From positions 1,794,016 to 1,858,015 of the forward strand of contig BFEA01000180.1 of NCBI GenBank assembly GCA_003427395.1: a DNA stretch of 64,000 bases. Direction: 5' to 3'. The position numbers were made by a program, and so were the translations under genes. Position 1 is the first letter of the stretch; each line of letters begins with the position of its first letter. The notes under the pieces were generated by a model. That model saw only the letters and a list, made by a program, of their open reading frames with translations, was not told the DNA's origin and ran no database searches. Positions 45,613-58,469 of this stretch are shown piece after piece. The DNA comes from Chara braunii (lineage: Eukaryota; Streptophyta; Charophyceae; Charales; Characeae).

Positions 45613-47042
45613 TCATCAGGATAAAACCACACATGTGAGAGTGATTGCGATCGTCATATACAAAGGAATAGTCTAAGATAATCTCTCAATTCAACATATA
45701 CTCAGGGTATAATATCTTAACTCAAGCCAAACCAATATGGTCTTGAATTACTTATATACACATAGAGTTGAAAAATCTCAACTCAAACTTGCACCAGTGG
45801 TCCAGTATCGCCCAAAAAAAAAATCAGAGTCTCTTTAATCGGAGCTAAGCTGAAACAACTCTAACAGGGCATAATCACACCCCTCAAATTTGAGGGATCC
45901 AAGTAACCCAAGACACATCTTAATTTCCACCCCGTAACACAAGGTTCATCACGCCTCAATTAATCATAAGTATACAACAGCCTCGAGTCAAGACGTTGTG
46001 CATATTCCTCTCTCGTATCTCAACACAATTTGCCTAGCAAGGGCTTAGCTCACTAACTCTCGAGGTCATAGCATCCTGAAACCATAAACTCAGGACCTAC
46101 TCAAATTAAAGCAGCCCCTATAAACAACGTATGAGCGCGCACCCTTTCACAACTTAGGGTGGTATGGTTAAAAATAAACTCAGCCCCTAAAACACAATCA
46201 ACTCATCTTGAATCGTAGAGAGGCATTCCCGGATGAAGGTATATGTCTTAAAGATGGACAAGTGTCACAATCAAAGTTAAATCAGTCCTCCTCGTAAGAT
46301 CCCATCCTCGCATGACCTCATGATGTACTCAGGTCTATATTACAAACCATACCCTCATCTGTTTCTTAACTTCAGCGGCCCATACATACATGAGGCTCAT
46401 TCTCATACTCTAACTAGTCTACCCTTGAGAAGACGCAAAGCCTGAAAACCTGCTTATCCAATTTAACCTGAGGCCTCTTATGATCTGACATATACACGCA
46501 ATGCACTAAAGCATATATACACGTCTTCGTACCCGTTCTGTATATAGTCAAGATCCTATAAACTAAAACTAAGGGTCGGAATCACACAATTAGTTAGCCT
46601 CCTACCTTGGCTCTCATGTGCACGTATATACACAAGTTCATAGGCGACGTTCCTTGTCAGAATACAAGGGTACCCTCTATCGCCCTGCTACTGCCCGGAC
46701 CTCATCCCAATCTACAACCCTATCATCTGGATCGTGGGAGCTCGCATAGGCATCCACAATATTGACCATGTCCCTTAGTTTTTGACCATGGGGTAAAAAC
46801 CTTTGGTCCAAGTACAGACCATACATCAGTTCACACGTAAAACGCCCATATACCTATTCGCGCGTCCTCAAAGCGGCTTCTGTTGTGGCCTCTACCCTTT
46901 CTTGTCCCCCGAAACACTTCCCTATCAGAAACTCAGGCACGACGACTCGCAATGGGGCAGAAGGAAGCCCAAATTCATCAGCACACTTGACTTCTACATG
47001 GGTCGCCACTCTCTCTTCCCCTTCATGGACCCTTTTTCTTGT

Positions 47043-47342
47043 TCATTTTGTCGCAGCTCCCTCAACTATTCTCAATGGCCGCGCAAGGAAGCTCCCGTGC
47101 CCAAGTGCCAACTCGACCCCATGCTTGACCCAGAATGAGGAAGATGCGTACAGGGTTACCCTTACGATTGCACCATCTTCATCATCATTAAAGCCAGACT
47201 CGATCCAAGTGAAAATACCCACGTCCATCAATGTGCCCCAGTAGGAAGAGATACTCTCCTTCCTTGATTCTCCTTGACAAGGATACCTCGAGTTCATCTT
47301 CCTTTTTAACGGGCAAGGCCATATTAGGATTTTCATTTGCAT
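47043..47342 (-). pseudogene. Short frame matching 13297-13683
   Basis: Shares SGFNDDED, AIVRVTLYA, SSFWVKHGVELALGHGS and RIVEG with internal A, and stays open farther upstream (KRKMNSRYPCQGESRKESIS). The antisense frame (46885-47244) is also open, so coding strand and function remain unknown. Confidence 0.25.
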
Positions 47343-50113
47343 AAGGTATCATGAGTAGCCTCTACTCTGGTCTGGGTTCTGCCCATCATAGAAAACGTCA
47401 AGCATACGCCTTCCGTTACCATGCTGTCACTCATGCTATACAACCCCAACTCCTGAAGCCGCGGCTTCAGATCATCTTTCCCTCAAATGCGTCCTTTCCT
47501 GTGTTTACGACCACCCAGTCTTAGAGAAAATAATAATGGTAATATATCACGATAATAGAGCTTTCTCAGATATCAAAAATTCATAATTATAATATTCATG
47601 GAGGACGATATATTACCATAATAACGGACAACAATACTAATCATAATAATCAAAACACATCATACACGAGCTAGTCAGTTACTCAAAACATATACAAATA
47701 TCTCATAACGACAGACCTATGTCAACAGACATAACATATGATAGGCACCTTATGATAAGAGATATGATTGTAAATTGTTAGTATTCTCAGACATAATATT
47801 AGTGAGAGTACCATACTTTACTCCCCAGCTCTGACATAAGTATACTTTGGCGAGGGGCAGTATAATCCTTTTCGAAATGGATAGCATCTCATACCCCTGA
47901 GCCCCGCTCAAGGATTAAGCCTCACTGCTGCTCCCTCCGATTCTAACATTCGTTCCTTGCAGACCCTTGCTGACAAGGTAAACAACCTCACCACACACGC
48001 TTCGAGATGTATTGTCTCGTCCTATGCCGGTGAACGCACTTGACACAAAAATAGTTGGGGATTCACCCCCTACTTTTCTGTGACAAGTAGTAGTCACTTC
48101 CCTTGTAGACCATGGTCTGACAAGGCTTAAACACTTTTCTCCTATTCAGTAGTAGTGTAGTCATTTTATCACAGAAGATACAACAACAACACCCCACTAT
48201 GGATCAGGAACATGGTTTCGGCGTGGGTCTCAGTACTACCTACAAGACAAAATTATAGTTTCTTCAAAGCGATTTTTTACGAAAACAATAACATAGGATT
48301 GCAAATTTGCAACCTTTCTTGGGGTAGATCTTACACATTGACTATTTCCTGAGGAGAACTTATCCCAAGGAAGTTGTCACTCCATTCACCTCTGAATCCG
48401 CATCAGACGTGGATTCTGCGCAATGCTTCTACCCCTCTTTGAAGAGCAATCAAAATACACAAACTTTAATAAACAGCTTTAAGTTCACACTTGGACTTGA
48501 GACGCTCATATAAATTATTGCAGATCGATAAGTTCAAAACATGCATACTTGAGATACATAGCCCACATAAATATCCCTGACAAGGATAACTATTAGAAAA
48601 ATATAGGAATTAAGCACATAGCCTCATATAATTAGGCATTAGGCAAACTTACTCAGATAGTGTGTGACATATATGGATGAATTCAACATATAACTCGAAA
48701 GAGATGTCATCCGAAAAGAAAAGTCTCAAGTCCTTAACTCCCACCCATAGACTAAAATGGATGGTCAAAACCTGGAAAGATTCAAGCGAAGGTCTTACGT
48801 TGACTACATTTCACTGCCCTATCAAAGGTAAGCTAAATAGTCTAAATATTAGCCCCTTCACTATTACTTCAACTGCCTCTAGAATCAAATACTTCGTTCA
48901 CAAAGAAGGTACTATGGAGACTTACTACATTCCGTAGTTTATCCTATCGAAGTCATAACATGGTGCTCCCTGCACCTATCTACTGCCTTATACACCTAAT
49001 TCAAACGCATCACACTCGACAGACCTCACATTATCATAACTATATAGGCCGAAGAACCGCTTAGAACCCAGACTCCAGGATCTCAGTCCATACTTAGCCT
49101 AACCCTCCTTGAAGTCTCTCGGCGACTTTCAACTTAAATAGGCCCATTTACACATCCTCAGCCCCACTCTAATGCAAAGGTACCCAGTTGCTCTCATGAC
49201 CACTCAGATAAATCCTTCCGACCATAATAAGTCCCTTACAGGGTCAACTCTCATAGCCATCATACTTAGCCATGTTGATACCACCGCATCTCACCTTGGC
49301 CATATCAACCATACAAAGCATCGTCCAAAAACTCACCCACTTTTAAAGTCAGAAGAGGGTATCAAATCCATTTACTACCATGCTGATCAGAGTACGTGAT
49401 TTGCAAAAACGTCTACCCTTCTTGCACCGTCATTACTGCACTAACCACAACCATCTCACACAATCAACCCCTACTCGGTCTGTATCCAATACCATCAATC
49501 GATAAACCATAGAACTCCAAAGAAAACTTCTCACTCTGCCTAGTTCTCTCATTCTCATATCCGGATGTCGTTCCACGAGCGACAACGGCAGACAACCGTT
49601 ATCCCCGGCAACGGCGCCACCAGTTGAGCGCATCGGTCCGGCACCTCACAAGGCAGCGCGGGACCCTCCCGACCGCGTCACGAAGGAGTCGGTTTGATCC
49701 TCGTCGCAAATGCATATGGAGCTTCCGCAAGCCGCTCCGGCCGAGTGCGCCAGCCATACCTCTCGCGAGCCCCTACGACAGGATAGGGCCTACGCGAGGC
49801 ACGACTTACCTCCACCTTACGGGAGCTGTCACCTTCCTTCGGTGAGCGTATCCCCGCCGAGCTACTAGTCCACAATACGAAAGTTAATCAAGTGCAATCG
49901 CAGAGGTGGACCAGCTGAGGGCGTTTCTCGTTCGCTGTAGTATAGGGGGTACGCACACCTCTATCGAACCCACACGCGAACCGGCATCTTTGGGGGGCTG
50001 AGGTCCCAAGCGCGACTTGTCGTCGGTCGACTAGGACGCATCCCACACGCCACGCGCACACCACTATCAAAAATAAAAACACGCACACACACACACGTAC
50101 ATATATGTATACA

Positions 50114-50268
50114 GAACGACACTGAACAAAGTCCCTTAGTAACCATCCCATAATTTTCCTATGTGGAAATCGGATAGGCATCGCACGCGAGACTTAGTAT
50201 AAAACCGCGTGGACGCAGGGCTAACTCTTATCGGCTCGCAATGCAAGTATACGCAAGCAGTCGCAATG
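50114..50268. repeat. 155-bp direct repeat, left of adapter
   Basis: Identical, as far as I can read, to 50307-50461. Starts GAACGACACTGAACAAAG and ends GCAGTCGCAATG. Internal A has a single copy (about 10160-10320, inverted), so the duplication is local and probably artificial. Confidence 0.9.
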
Positions 50269-50306
50269 CTGTCTCTTATACACATCTAGATGTGTATAAG
50301 AGACAG
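50269..50306. other. Nextera mate-pair junction adapter (Tn5 mosaic ends), sequencing artefact
   Basis: CTGTCTCTTATACACATCT is followed at once by its reverse complement AGATGTGTATAAGAGACAG, giving the 38-bp circularisation junction of Nextera mate-pair libraries. It is not genomic: the same sequence on both sides (155 bp) shows that a read or gap-fill path containing the junction was built in. Confidence 0.97.
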
Positions 50307-50461
50307 GAACGACACTGAACAAAGTCCCTTAGTAACCATCCCATAATTTTCCTATGTGGAAATCGGATAGGCATCGCACGCGAGACTTAGTATAAAACCG
50401 CGTGGACGCAGGGCTAACTCTTATCGGCTCGCAATGCAAGTATACGCAAGCAGTCGCAATG
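50307..50461. repeat. 155-bp direct repeat, right of adapter
   Basis: Second copy of 50114-50268. After it the sequence continues (ATGGCGTACTATGTAGTAC) as in internal A, so one copy together with the adapter should be removed. Confidence 0.9.
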
Positions 50462-52907
50462 ATGGCGTACTATGTAGTACCCATACTCATGCGGTCCTCG
50501 TTGATCTCGAAGGTGGATACTCAAGTGTCGGTTATCACGCGCCTTGAGGGAATGATCTCTCGACGTTGGACAACCGCCAAGTGCGGTTGAAAACCACACC
50601 CTCTTCTGCACCCTGCGGAGAGTGGGTGGTACACAAGTTCATACCTGTGGTGGCAATCGTCTCTTATTGCCTTGGAGACCAGCTCCTTCATCTAGGACAT
50701 GAAAAGAAGTTAAGGGGTTTGACTTTAACGGCTCCCACGGACTACAACGTCCAACCATAGAACTCAAAAAAGTAAAGGATAATGAGGGATTTCCCTCTTC
50801 TCTCAGATGTACGATCTGTTTAACCCTTACGCGTGGTCCCAGTAGGCCGCGCGAGAACACTCAAGACATATATATATCACATAAATATAGAGGGTTATTA
50901 GTATAGGACGATCACTTCTCACAGTCATAGTGGGACTCCTCTCAGTTTTATATATATGTATGTGAGCGGAGGCAGTCAAATCCAAAGTTCGAATCGCCAA
51001 ACATACCTGCAATCTCATCAAAGATTCAACCAAAAAGTCCATGCACTACACGGGGTCAACTTCAACCATTCTCTGTGTCCACACCCCTTGCTTTAGCCAC
51101 ACAAACCTCTACTTTAGCGCACCCTTCCAGCAATAAAATACTCAGTACCTTTATTAAATGTTTATTGAAGAAAGTCCGGATAAAAACACAATGAAACATT
51201 TCAAACTACAGGGCTAAAACCTTTAGGTTGAGTGACAAGAGTGGATTGGAGTTGAATCGTAAACCGACGAATCAGCAACCGACCTGTTATCAGTGATAAC
51301 AGAAGATGATCCTCGTAGGATCAAACTGAATCTAGCCCAAATCCGTAATCAATCAATCAAGAAGACATGTAATACAAGACAGACCAATCCCCAAGCTAGA
51401 TCTATAAGTCCATGGAGAATAATCTCCATATCGCGATCTCACTCAAAATCGTCCTAGCTAACTAAGCCTAAATCTACCTCTAAGTTAGTGCCCAAGCAAA
51501 GGTAGACTAATGGCAGAATCTCCCCTATTCAGGGTGGATCACCAGAATTGTTACCTGTCAAAATATAATCTATCTCCTCTAAACAAAAAAAATTTCGGCA
51601 CTCCTATTACTCTAGCACGTGGCGAGCCTCTAAAGCAACTACCTGTCAAACTGAACCTCAGACTAAGTAGTGATTTCACTCAGCCACATGCAATGCCAAA
51701 CCACAAAGGTAAGTACTCTCATCAACCGAAGTCAACCTTATCAAACAATAATTCATAGTCTTTAAATGATTTGCTCATTTATACCCATCTTACATAAGGC
51801 ATAAAATCAGGTCACCCAAACTTATGGGACATACCTAACTTAGCCAAGATATACACAAACAAAGGGCACAACTACTTCTCTCTTCTTTGGGCATATGACT
51901 AAGCCACCCTAGTCGCCCTGAATTGTTGAAGTATCCCAACTTTACATAATTATCTGAACTTAGTCTTATAAGGTTGCATATGACTGAACTGACCAACTTA
52001 GTTTGAGGTCCAGTCTGCCCCTTCTTACCATCAGTTTATTCTTAGTTTATACTCTCTTCAGTTTGTGATAGGGCTATAGTCAGAGCACCCAAACTTATGG
52101 GACCCTGTCTGACAAGCCAGTCCATAGGTAGAATAATAATAAAGTATAGCCAAATTATAACCTTCGGGTTCCGAGGCATTGGACCAGACCACCCAAACTT
52201 ATGGAACATGTCTGGTCCTCTGTCTGATTCGTTTCTCTCTTTGATTTAACTTGTGCGTGGTATGGGGTCAAAGCCACCCACACTTATGAAATAGCTTGAC
52301 TTTCTGCCAAAGTTACTCCTTCATAAAAAAAGCAGGAACAGGCTGAACCACCTAAACTTCTAGAATGGCTCAGACCTCCTCGTTCAGAACCAAAGAAACT
52401 GAGAAAGCCCAAGTAAACAAGGCAACCTAGTCTCCTGAACTTACAGAATGTGCTTGGCCCCTGAAAAGTCAATCACAGTTAAACCCTCGCACGTTAGAGC
52501 AACCAGGCCACCTAAACTTATAGAATGGTCCAACTCTCCAAGCAATCCAAAAATAAACATAGCACTGGGTCTTCCCAAACTTATGGAACTGGCCCAGCCT
52601 TTAGCTGACCCGGTCAAATTTCATTCAATACTGCCTTTCTCCCATCCTTCCCCCAGATGCAATCCCACAATCTGCTTTCAATCAGACAATAAAACTGAAA
52701 CTGATATTGTACGTGCATTCCTTTACTTAGTTTGGTTGTCCTGAAAGTCAAACTGAAAGTCAAAGTAAAGGGGCATGCAGTATATTTAGGCAAAGTATAA
52801 AAAGCAATACAGATAGGGGCTATAAATGGGTTTATAAATGGCAACCAATGATTACCTCTCAGTTTTCTGCCTCCAGAACTCCTCCTGAGTTCTGACAGAG
52901 TTCCCCC

Positions 52908-54935
52908 TGTCGGACCAAATACCCTTACAAGGGTATTTGGCCATGATTTTGCAATCGACATATTGGTTGCATCGACCGTCGTGACGGAACCAGTCTGAAC
53001 TTAGAACTTAACGTAAGGACGCATCATTATGACGCGTGCTGTGATGGTTTGATTTAATAGTAATATCCTTTGACCAGGAAGGTCGAAGGGCTAATTAGGT
53101 TACTGTTATGGAGGGGTACATCCACGACGTACAAATGCCAGTTTTGGCTTCCTCTGTACCCGACACATCTGCCTCTACTTAGTGTGGTATCAGCCTACCC
53201 GCCGCTTGAAGTGCTTCCCCGCCGCAACCATCGATAGAGCAGCCACGGGTAAGTACCGACCTTCGCGCCTTCCGACCAACCAAGTGCCCTTGCAGGTCAC
53301 AGACACACTCAAGTCGACAGGTACTTGGACAGGCAGGCATACCAGCAAACGTATATACATACACATACTTAGAAATGGGTTCGGGGCGCTAGGTGGACTG
53401 AAACCCACTTCTATACATATACTGGAACTGCTCCTCTTCTAACCGAAGTAGGAGCTAACTCAGTGGGTTTCGGTGCGGATTAGGAAGCAGGTGACTTGGG
53501 GATCGAATCCATCCGACCCCGAGCTAACTCATTTTGCAGGGAAGCCGCCTTTTCTTTTCACCCGCATTCAGAGGGCCGGGATTCGAACCCGTGACCTCAG
53601 TATTAGGATTTGGTGCAGTTAAGACCGTTGTGACAGTTGGCACAACGGGGGAGTTAGTGATAATATTCATTAGATTTTTGTTTCTTTATTTCTTCATTTC
53701 GAGTTTGGCTTTTATTTAGACCCCGTGGCGAATGCTTACGACTTACGCTCATGGATCCGACTGTAAATTCAGGGCAGATCCCAAGGAAGGATTCAGATCA
53801 CAAAGAGGTCCCGGTAAAGCGGGATCCGCCCAGACACTGGGATCTTCTTCGGAGGGGGAGGGCACGCGAAGGACCAAAGAGAGATGAGAGGGAAAAAAAA
53901 GACGAGTGCAGAACAAACAAAATAGAGGTAGGCGCAGGGGTAACACGCGCAGACCAGCGAGATAGCAAGGTGAATAGGAGAGAAGAAGAAGCGNAGGAAG
54001 AGGAAGAAGAAGAAGGAAGGAGAGGAGAGAAAAGGGGTGGAGAGCGAGGGTCACTTACNTCGACCTCGCAGACAGTGAAGGCAAGCGTTCTGGACATGGG
54101 ATTGGACCTTGTGCTCAAGAGACCAGAGACTCTCTGCACGAGCTTTTCGGAGCCTTCGGGCTAANCCTTGNGAGGGAGAGACGACGAGAGAAGAAGGGGG
54201 GGGGGACACTTGCCTTCCTTGCGGTTGGCGACGGCGGCATCCAGGCGTGGATCTTGGGACCTCGTANTTGAGCTAGAAAGGACACCGACTGATCCACTAN
54301 GNCTGATTGTGACGACTACGACGAAGACGGAGATAAAAGTGATAAACAGAAAACAGGTAAGTCGCCTACTTCACGACGCACTCCAATAACTGGACCAAAT
54401 GAACCTACCACTATATCGTGTGTGTATACATAGATATGTGTGTGTGTATACATAGATATGTGTGTGTGTATGTGTGTGTGTGTGTGTGCATGAGTAACCG
54501 ATCGCGACTTACCTCATAACACTCAAATGAACCTACCACTATATCATGTGTGTATACATAGAGATGTGTGTGTGTATGTGTGTGTGTGTGTGTATGTGTG
54601 CGTGAGTAACCGATCGTGACTTACCTCATGACAGTCAAGTGAACCTACCACGAAAACTTGGTAAAGATACATTACTACACCATGTGTGTGTATGAAAGTG
54701 AGAGAGAGGGGGCGAAATAGAGGCATTGACACACAAAGGAGGGAATGACAAATGCGCAAGGGAGAGGGATCATCACGTCGATAAAAAGAGGATTGTCGTG
54801 GGCTAGGAGACGGTCGCAAGGACAAGGGGGATGGCGACATAACGCAGGAAGGAGCAGAAGGGAAGAGAAGAAGTAGAAGGAAGGGGAAAGGAGTAGAAGG
54901 AAGGAGAAGAAGAAGAAGAAGAGAGAAATAGAAGA
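52908..54935 (+). mobile_element. R2b: LTR-type repeat abutting internal B
   Basis: Starts TGTCGGACC, with the perfect palindrome around 52919-52936. The segment 52908-53165 begins TGTCGG and ends CCGACA, as an LTR should. TGGTATCAG, the common initiator-Met primer-binding start, lies 18 bp beyond (53184), farther than usual. The remainder matches R2a to about 54935, including the charged frame 53751-54164, (GT)n-bearing units and the GAA-rich end. Six N sites coincide with R2a. Internal B ends on the base before R2b, so R2b inserted there or the breakpoint is shared. Confidence 0.6.
53751..54164 (+). pseudogene. Charged open frame in R2b
   Basis: Counterpart of 30228-30623 (minus): MDPTVNSGQIPRKDSDH, RDPPRHWDL, a Glu/Arg-rich stretch and SVLDMGLDLVLKRPET. 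Differs by an in-frame insertion after RHWDL. N bases at 53994 and 54059 fall in codons. No family recognised. Confidence 0.3.
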
Positions 54936-55233
54936 ATACACATTTCGTTAAAAATAAACTTTGCGATTGTTCACTTTTTTGTAACAGAGCCGGAATTTAT
55001 GTTGGAGCGACACATGTAAGCGAAATTCATGTTGCCAATAGGAACTGAGGAGGGACATAAATAAGAATAAATTGATACAATGATTACAATCATTGCGAAG
55101 TGTTGGTAAGTGGGCAGTGATACGGGTCTCGCAAGATCAACAACCGCGATCAGTTGCAGTACTCGACCCATCAACTTGCAACTTGTTAGTCGGCCTAGGA
55201 CATCCACTGAGTCGACCGTCGGCGCCTCAACCG
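54936..55233. other. Spacer without a recognisable gene
   Basis: No convincing frame or repeat relation was seen between R2b and the poly-C tract. Confidence 0.4.
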
Positions 55234-55265
<32 letters not shown>

Positions 55266-55610
55266 NNNNNNNNNNNNNNNNNNNNNNNNNNNNNNNNNNN
55301 NNNNNNNNNNNNNNNNNNNNNNNNNNNNNNNNNNNNNNNNNNNNNNNNNNNNNNNNNNNNNNNNNNNNNNNNNNNNNNNNNNNNNNNNNNNNNNNNNNNN
55401 NNNNNNNNNNNNNNNNNNNNNNNNNNNNNNNNNNNNNNNNNNNNNNNNNNNNNNNNNNNNNNNNNNNNNNNNNNNNNNNNNNNNNNNNNNNNNNNNNNNN
55501 NNNNNNNNNNNNNNNNNNNNNNNNNNNNNNNNNNNNNNNNNNNNNNNNNNNNNNNNNNNNNNNNNNNNNNNNNNNNNNNNNNNNNNNNNNNNNNNNNNNN
55601 NNNNNNNNNN
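55234..55610. other. 32-bp poly-C tract running into an assembly gap (345 N)
   Basis: C homopolymer at 55234-55265, then N to 55610. The assembler evidently stopped in the homopolymer, and the length of both parts is unreliable. Proline/glycine frames across it are artefacts. Confidence 0.95.
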
Positions 55611-55851
55611 ATCCTGACCTCTCCCTCGGAACAGTCTTCAAACACCACCTGAAACCCCACCACCGCCGTCACCCCCACCCCAACTCCGGGACTCACACCT
55701 ATACACATAAGCTAGAAAAAACAACGCAGTCCTCGTCCCTTATGTATTTGACCCCTAACTTTTGAACACAGAAAGCGATCGAGCGACGCGTGCGAGACTC
55801 CGATATAGAATGGCAAGGTCGTAGGCCGTTGTCACATCGACTAGCAATGCA

Positions 55852-56391
55852 GACGTCCACAAGCAGTCGTAATGACGGCCTCGCGATATCGAATGGGTGA
55901 AGGAATGTATCGCGAAGGGTTATCCTTCACGATATTGAACGGCTGAAGGAGGTGACGTTCAGCCCTCGTGGCATCTCCGACGTTCAGGGCAAGTGTCCTG
56001 GCAGGCAGGGCAATTAGGCCATGCGCGAAGCGCAATCATGTCGTGCGGGGCTACACCCGGGGGTACCCTGGACAAGGACCTCGATTTCGAGGCCCAAGAC
56101 CAACGACCGACCACATTAACTCAGAAAACAATGGTTAAAAGGGAATCTTCCTTTTCTCTTAAATGTGACATCGTGCAGGCCCTTACGCACGGTCAGAACA
56201 GGCCGCGCCAACCCTGAACGCACATATAAATATAACGGGGCGAATCGCAAGTTGCGAGGACGCGTTAGAAGCAAGCATTGAATACGGTTGAGAAAAAGCT
56301 GACGAGGGAATCGCAAACCACGAATCAATTCGCACATGGTTTTGCCCAGTGAGTCGTCGGAGAAGGTGAGGGGGTGCTTTAAACCACCACT
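55852..56391. repeat. Repeat family R4, copy 1
   Basis: Direct repeat of 56709-57247 at an offset of about 857 bp. It holds GCGAAGGGTTATCCTTCACG, an AATGGTTAAAAGGGAATC stretch, CTTACGCACGGTC, GGCCGCGCCAA and a TATA-like ACATATAAATATAACGGGG, and ends GGTGCTTTAAACCACCACT. The part around CTTACGC…GGCCGCGC…ATAAATATA is also recognisable in internal A (about 9700-9830, reversed) and B (50800-50900), so R4 is related to the big element. Confidence 0.8.
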
Positions 56392-56708
56392 GACAGCAAG
56401 GAACACCCCATGTGAGTTCCGGCGGGATGTCAGGGATGGCGGAGACCGGAGGGCGAAACGCCGGTCGAAGTTTCGCAATTTGGCAGCATCACAGTTGAAG
56501 ACTTTTCCCGCTCAGAAGGGATTCATAGAAAATTTTGCGCATTTGAGGGTTCCTGGATTACCTCGTGGTCCGTTCCTAAAAAAGTATCACTAATATGTGG
56601 GAAACTGATTGCGACCGCTGGGCCGGTGTCCTGCACGTGCGAGTGTCATCACAATATCAGTTAGTTTATTTTGTAGGACAGAAGGAACGTTGAGCCCCTA
56701 ACGACACT

Positions 56709-57247
56709 AACGTACACAAGCAGTCCTAACGACGACCTCGCAATATTGAATGGCTGAAGGACTGTATCGCGAAGGGATAACCTTCAGGATATTGAACGAC
56801 TGAAGGACCAAGCGTTCAGCCCCCGTTGCATCTCTGGCGTTCGGGGCAAGTGTCCCGGTGGGCAGGGCAATTAGGTCCTGTGCGAAGGGCAATCATCTCG
56901 TGCGGGGCTAAACCCTGGGGCGCCCTGGACAAGGACCTCGAATTCGAGTCCCAAATCTAACGCCTGACCACATTAACTCAAAAAGCAATGGTTAAAAGGG
57001 AATCTTCCTTTTCTCTTAAATGCGACATCGTGCAGACCCTTACGCACGGTCACAACAGGCCGCGCCAACTTTGAACGCACATATAAATATAACGGGGCGA
57101 ATCGCAAGTTGTGAGGAGGCGTTAGAAGCGAGTGTTGAATGCGCTTGAGCAAGGCAGATGATGGAATCGCAAACGACGAATTAATTCGCATATGGTTTCA
57201 CCCAGTGAGTCGTCGGAGAAGGTGAGGAGGTGCTTTAAACCACCACT
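56709..57247. repeat. Repeat family R4, copy 2
   Basis: Second copy, with the same TATA-like site (about 57078-57090). The terminal GGAGAAGGTGAGGAGGTGCT motif is echoed at about 57270 and 58400, giving further partial copies. Confidence 0.8.
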
Positions 57248-57383
57248 CCGTATGACAACAGGAAACATGTCGGAGAAGTTGAGGAGGCGCTTTAAGCCGC
57301 GTCGGGTGAAAATGACAACCTTCAGGAAGTGCCAAACAGTCGGCAGTCGAAGCTTTCGAGTGGCAAAAGAACTCTTAGGGCAC

Positions 57384-57930
57384 CTTGCGGCCGTGTTCGG
57401 AACTTATTGGCGTAGCACCAGATGCTCACCAACAAGTTCTGGATGTCGGCGGTATCGACAGATCATATGATGCAATACGTGCAAGCAGTGGTAGATTGTC
57501 GGGCCCCCTTACCGGTGAAGATGTTTGAGAGCAGAGTTTCGCACTCCACTGTGAGATCGACATCGGAGCGGGGGACCTACTATCCTGCCGCCGTTTACTG
57601 CATTCATCATGAGGGAGTTGATGACGTAAGGACCCGACAACGAGCACTCTCAGGGGACTTCGCGGCTGTGTGTGGAACATATTGGCGTGGCGGCAGATGC
57701 ACACCAAACAGTTCTTAATGCCGATCGTATCGACTGATCATATGATGCCTCACGAGCAAGCACTGGTCGATCGTCGGACCCCCTTCCCGGTGTAGATCTT
57801 TAAGAGCAGAGTTTCGCACTCCACCGTAAGATCAAAATCGGAGAGGGGGACTTGCTATCCGACCGCTCGTTGTGGCTGTCATAATGTGGGAGCCGATAAC
57901 GCAACGACCCGACGATGTTCGAACTCGGAC
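57384..57930. repeat. About 275-bp tandem duplication
   Basis: Copies start at about 57384 and 57659 (…GGAACTTATTGGCGTAG against GGAACATATTGGCGTGG). They share GATCATATGATGC and AGAGCAGAGTTTCGCACTCC. Diverged; no coding frame conserved. Confidence 0.75.
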
Positions 57931-58318
57931 GTGCTCTTTTCTTCCGTGCAGGTGGTGACCATCGGTGTGTATGCAGCCCAGTGATTAAAAAAGGAGCTTT
58001 TCTTAGCATCGTTCGATGGAAAACGACGACTCTTATCGGCGACGAGAAGGAGCAAGGTCGCACGGTCGGCAACTTCGGATGGATCCGAGGCACAAGAAGC
58101 CACGTTGGTTTGGCTTCGTTGAGAAGCGGGATCCGGTTTCCAGTTCCGTTCGGCTTCGTTGAGCGGGCAGAAATGTGATGGTCCGGTCCCCATTTCGATG
58201 TGACGAACGTTCCAGAAGCGTGAATTTTTCGAAGAAAAATTAAAGAAAACATACAGAAACGGTAGCCGCAGCAGTTGAGCCAACGAGTCAGAAAATCACG
58301 TGAACGACTGCAGGGGAC

Positions 58319-58380
58319 CGAATTTGAAAGAGCGTATTAATTCACACAACCAATTTGAAAGTGCGTATTAATTCGCACAT
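58319..58380. repeat. 31-bp direct repeat pair
   Basis: AATTTGAAAGWGCGTATTAATTCRCACA occurs twice in a row, just before a partial R4 end. Confidence 0.8.
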
Positions 58381-58450
58381 GTTTTCACGCATTGAGCCGC
58401 CGGAGGAGGTGAGGAGGCAGGTTAAACCAGCACACCTCCGACAATAGAGA

Positions 58451-58469
58451 CCCCCCCCCCCCCCCCCCC
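58451..58469. repeat. 19-bp poly-C tract
   Basis: Homopolymer of 19 C. Length may be affected by sequencing. Confidence 0.9.

Larger units (their letters stand above)
44018..52907 (-). mobile_element. Internal region B, inverted duplicate of internal A
   Basis: Collinear with 7235-16455 in reverse, down to the last bases beside R1c and to GGAACTC next to 52908. Differences from A include loss of the 121-bp array (near 51540-51640), a 155-bp duplication around an adapter sequence (50114-50461) and many small indels. Short frames shared with A (45355-45612 and 47043-47342, minus) are the only coding-like traces. No polymerase motif was found. Confidence 0.65.

Noticed and set aside
55093-55708. 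Frames across the 345-N gap
   Set aside because: Most codons are N; the rest is poly-C.
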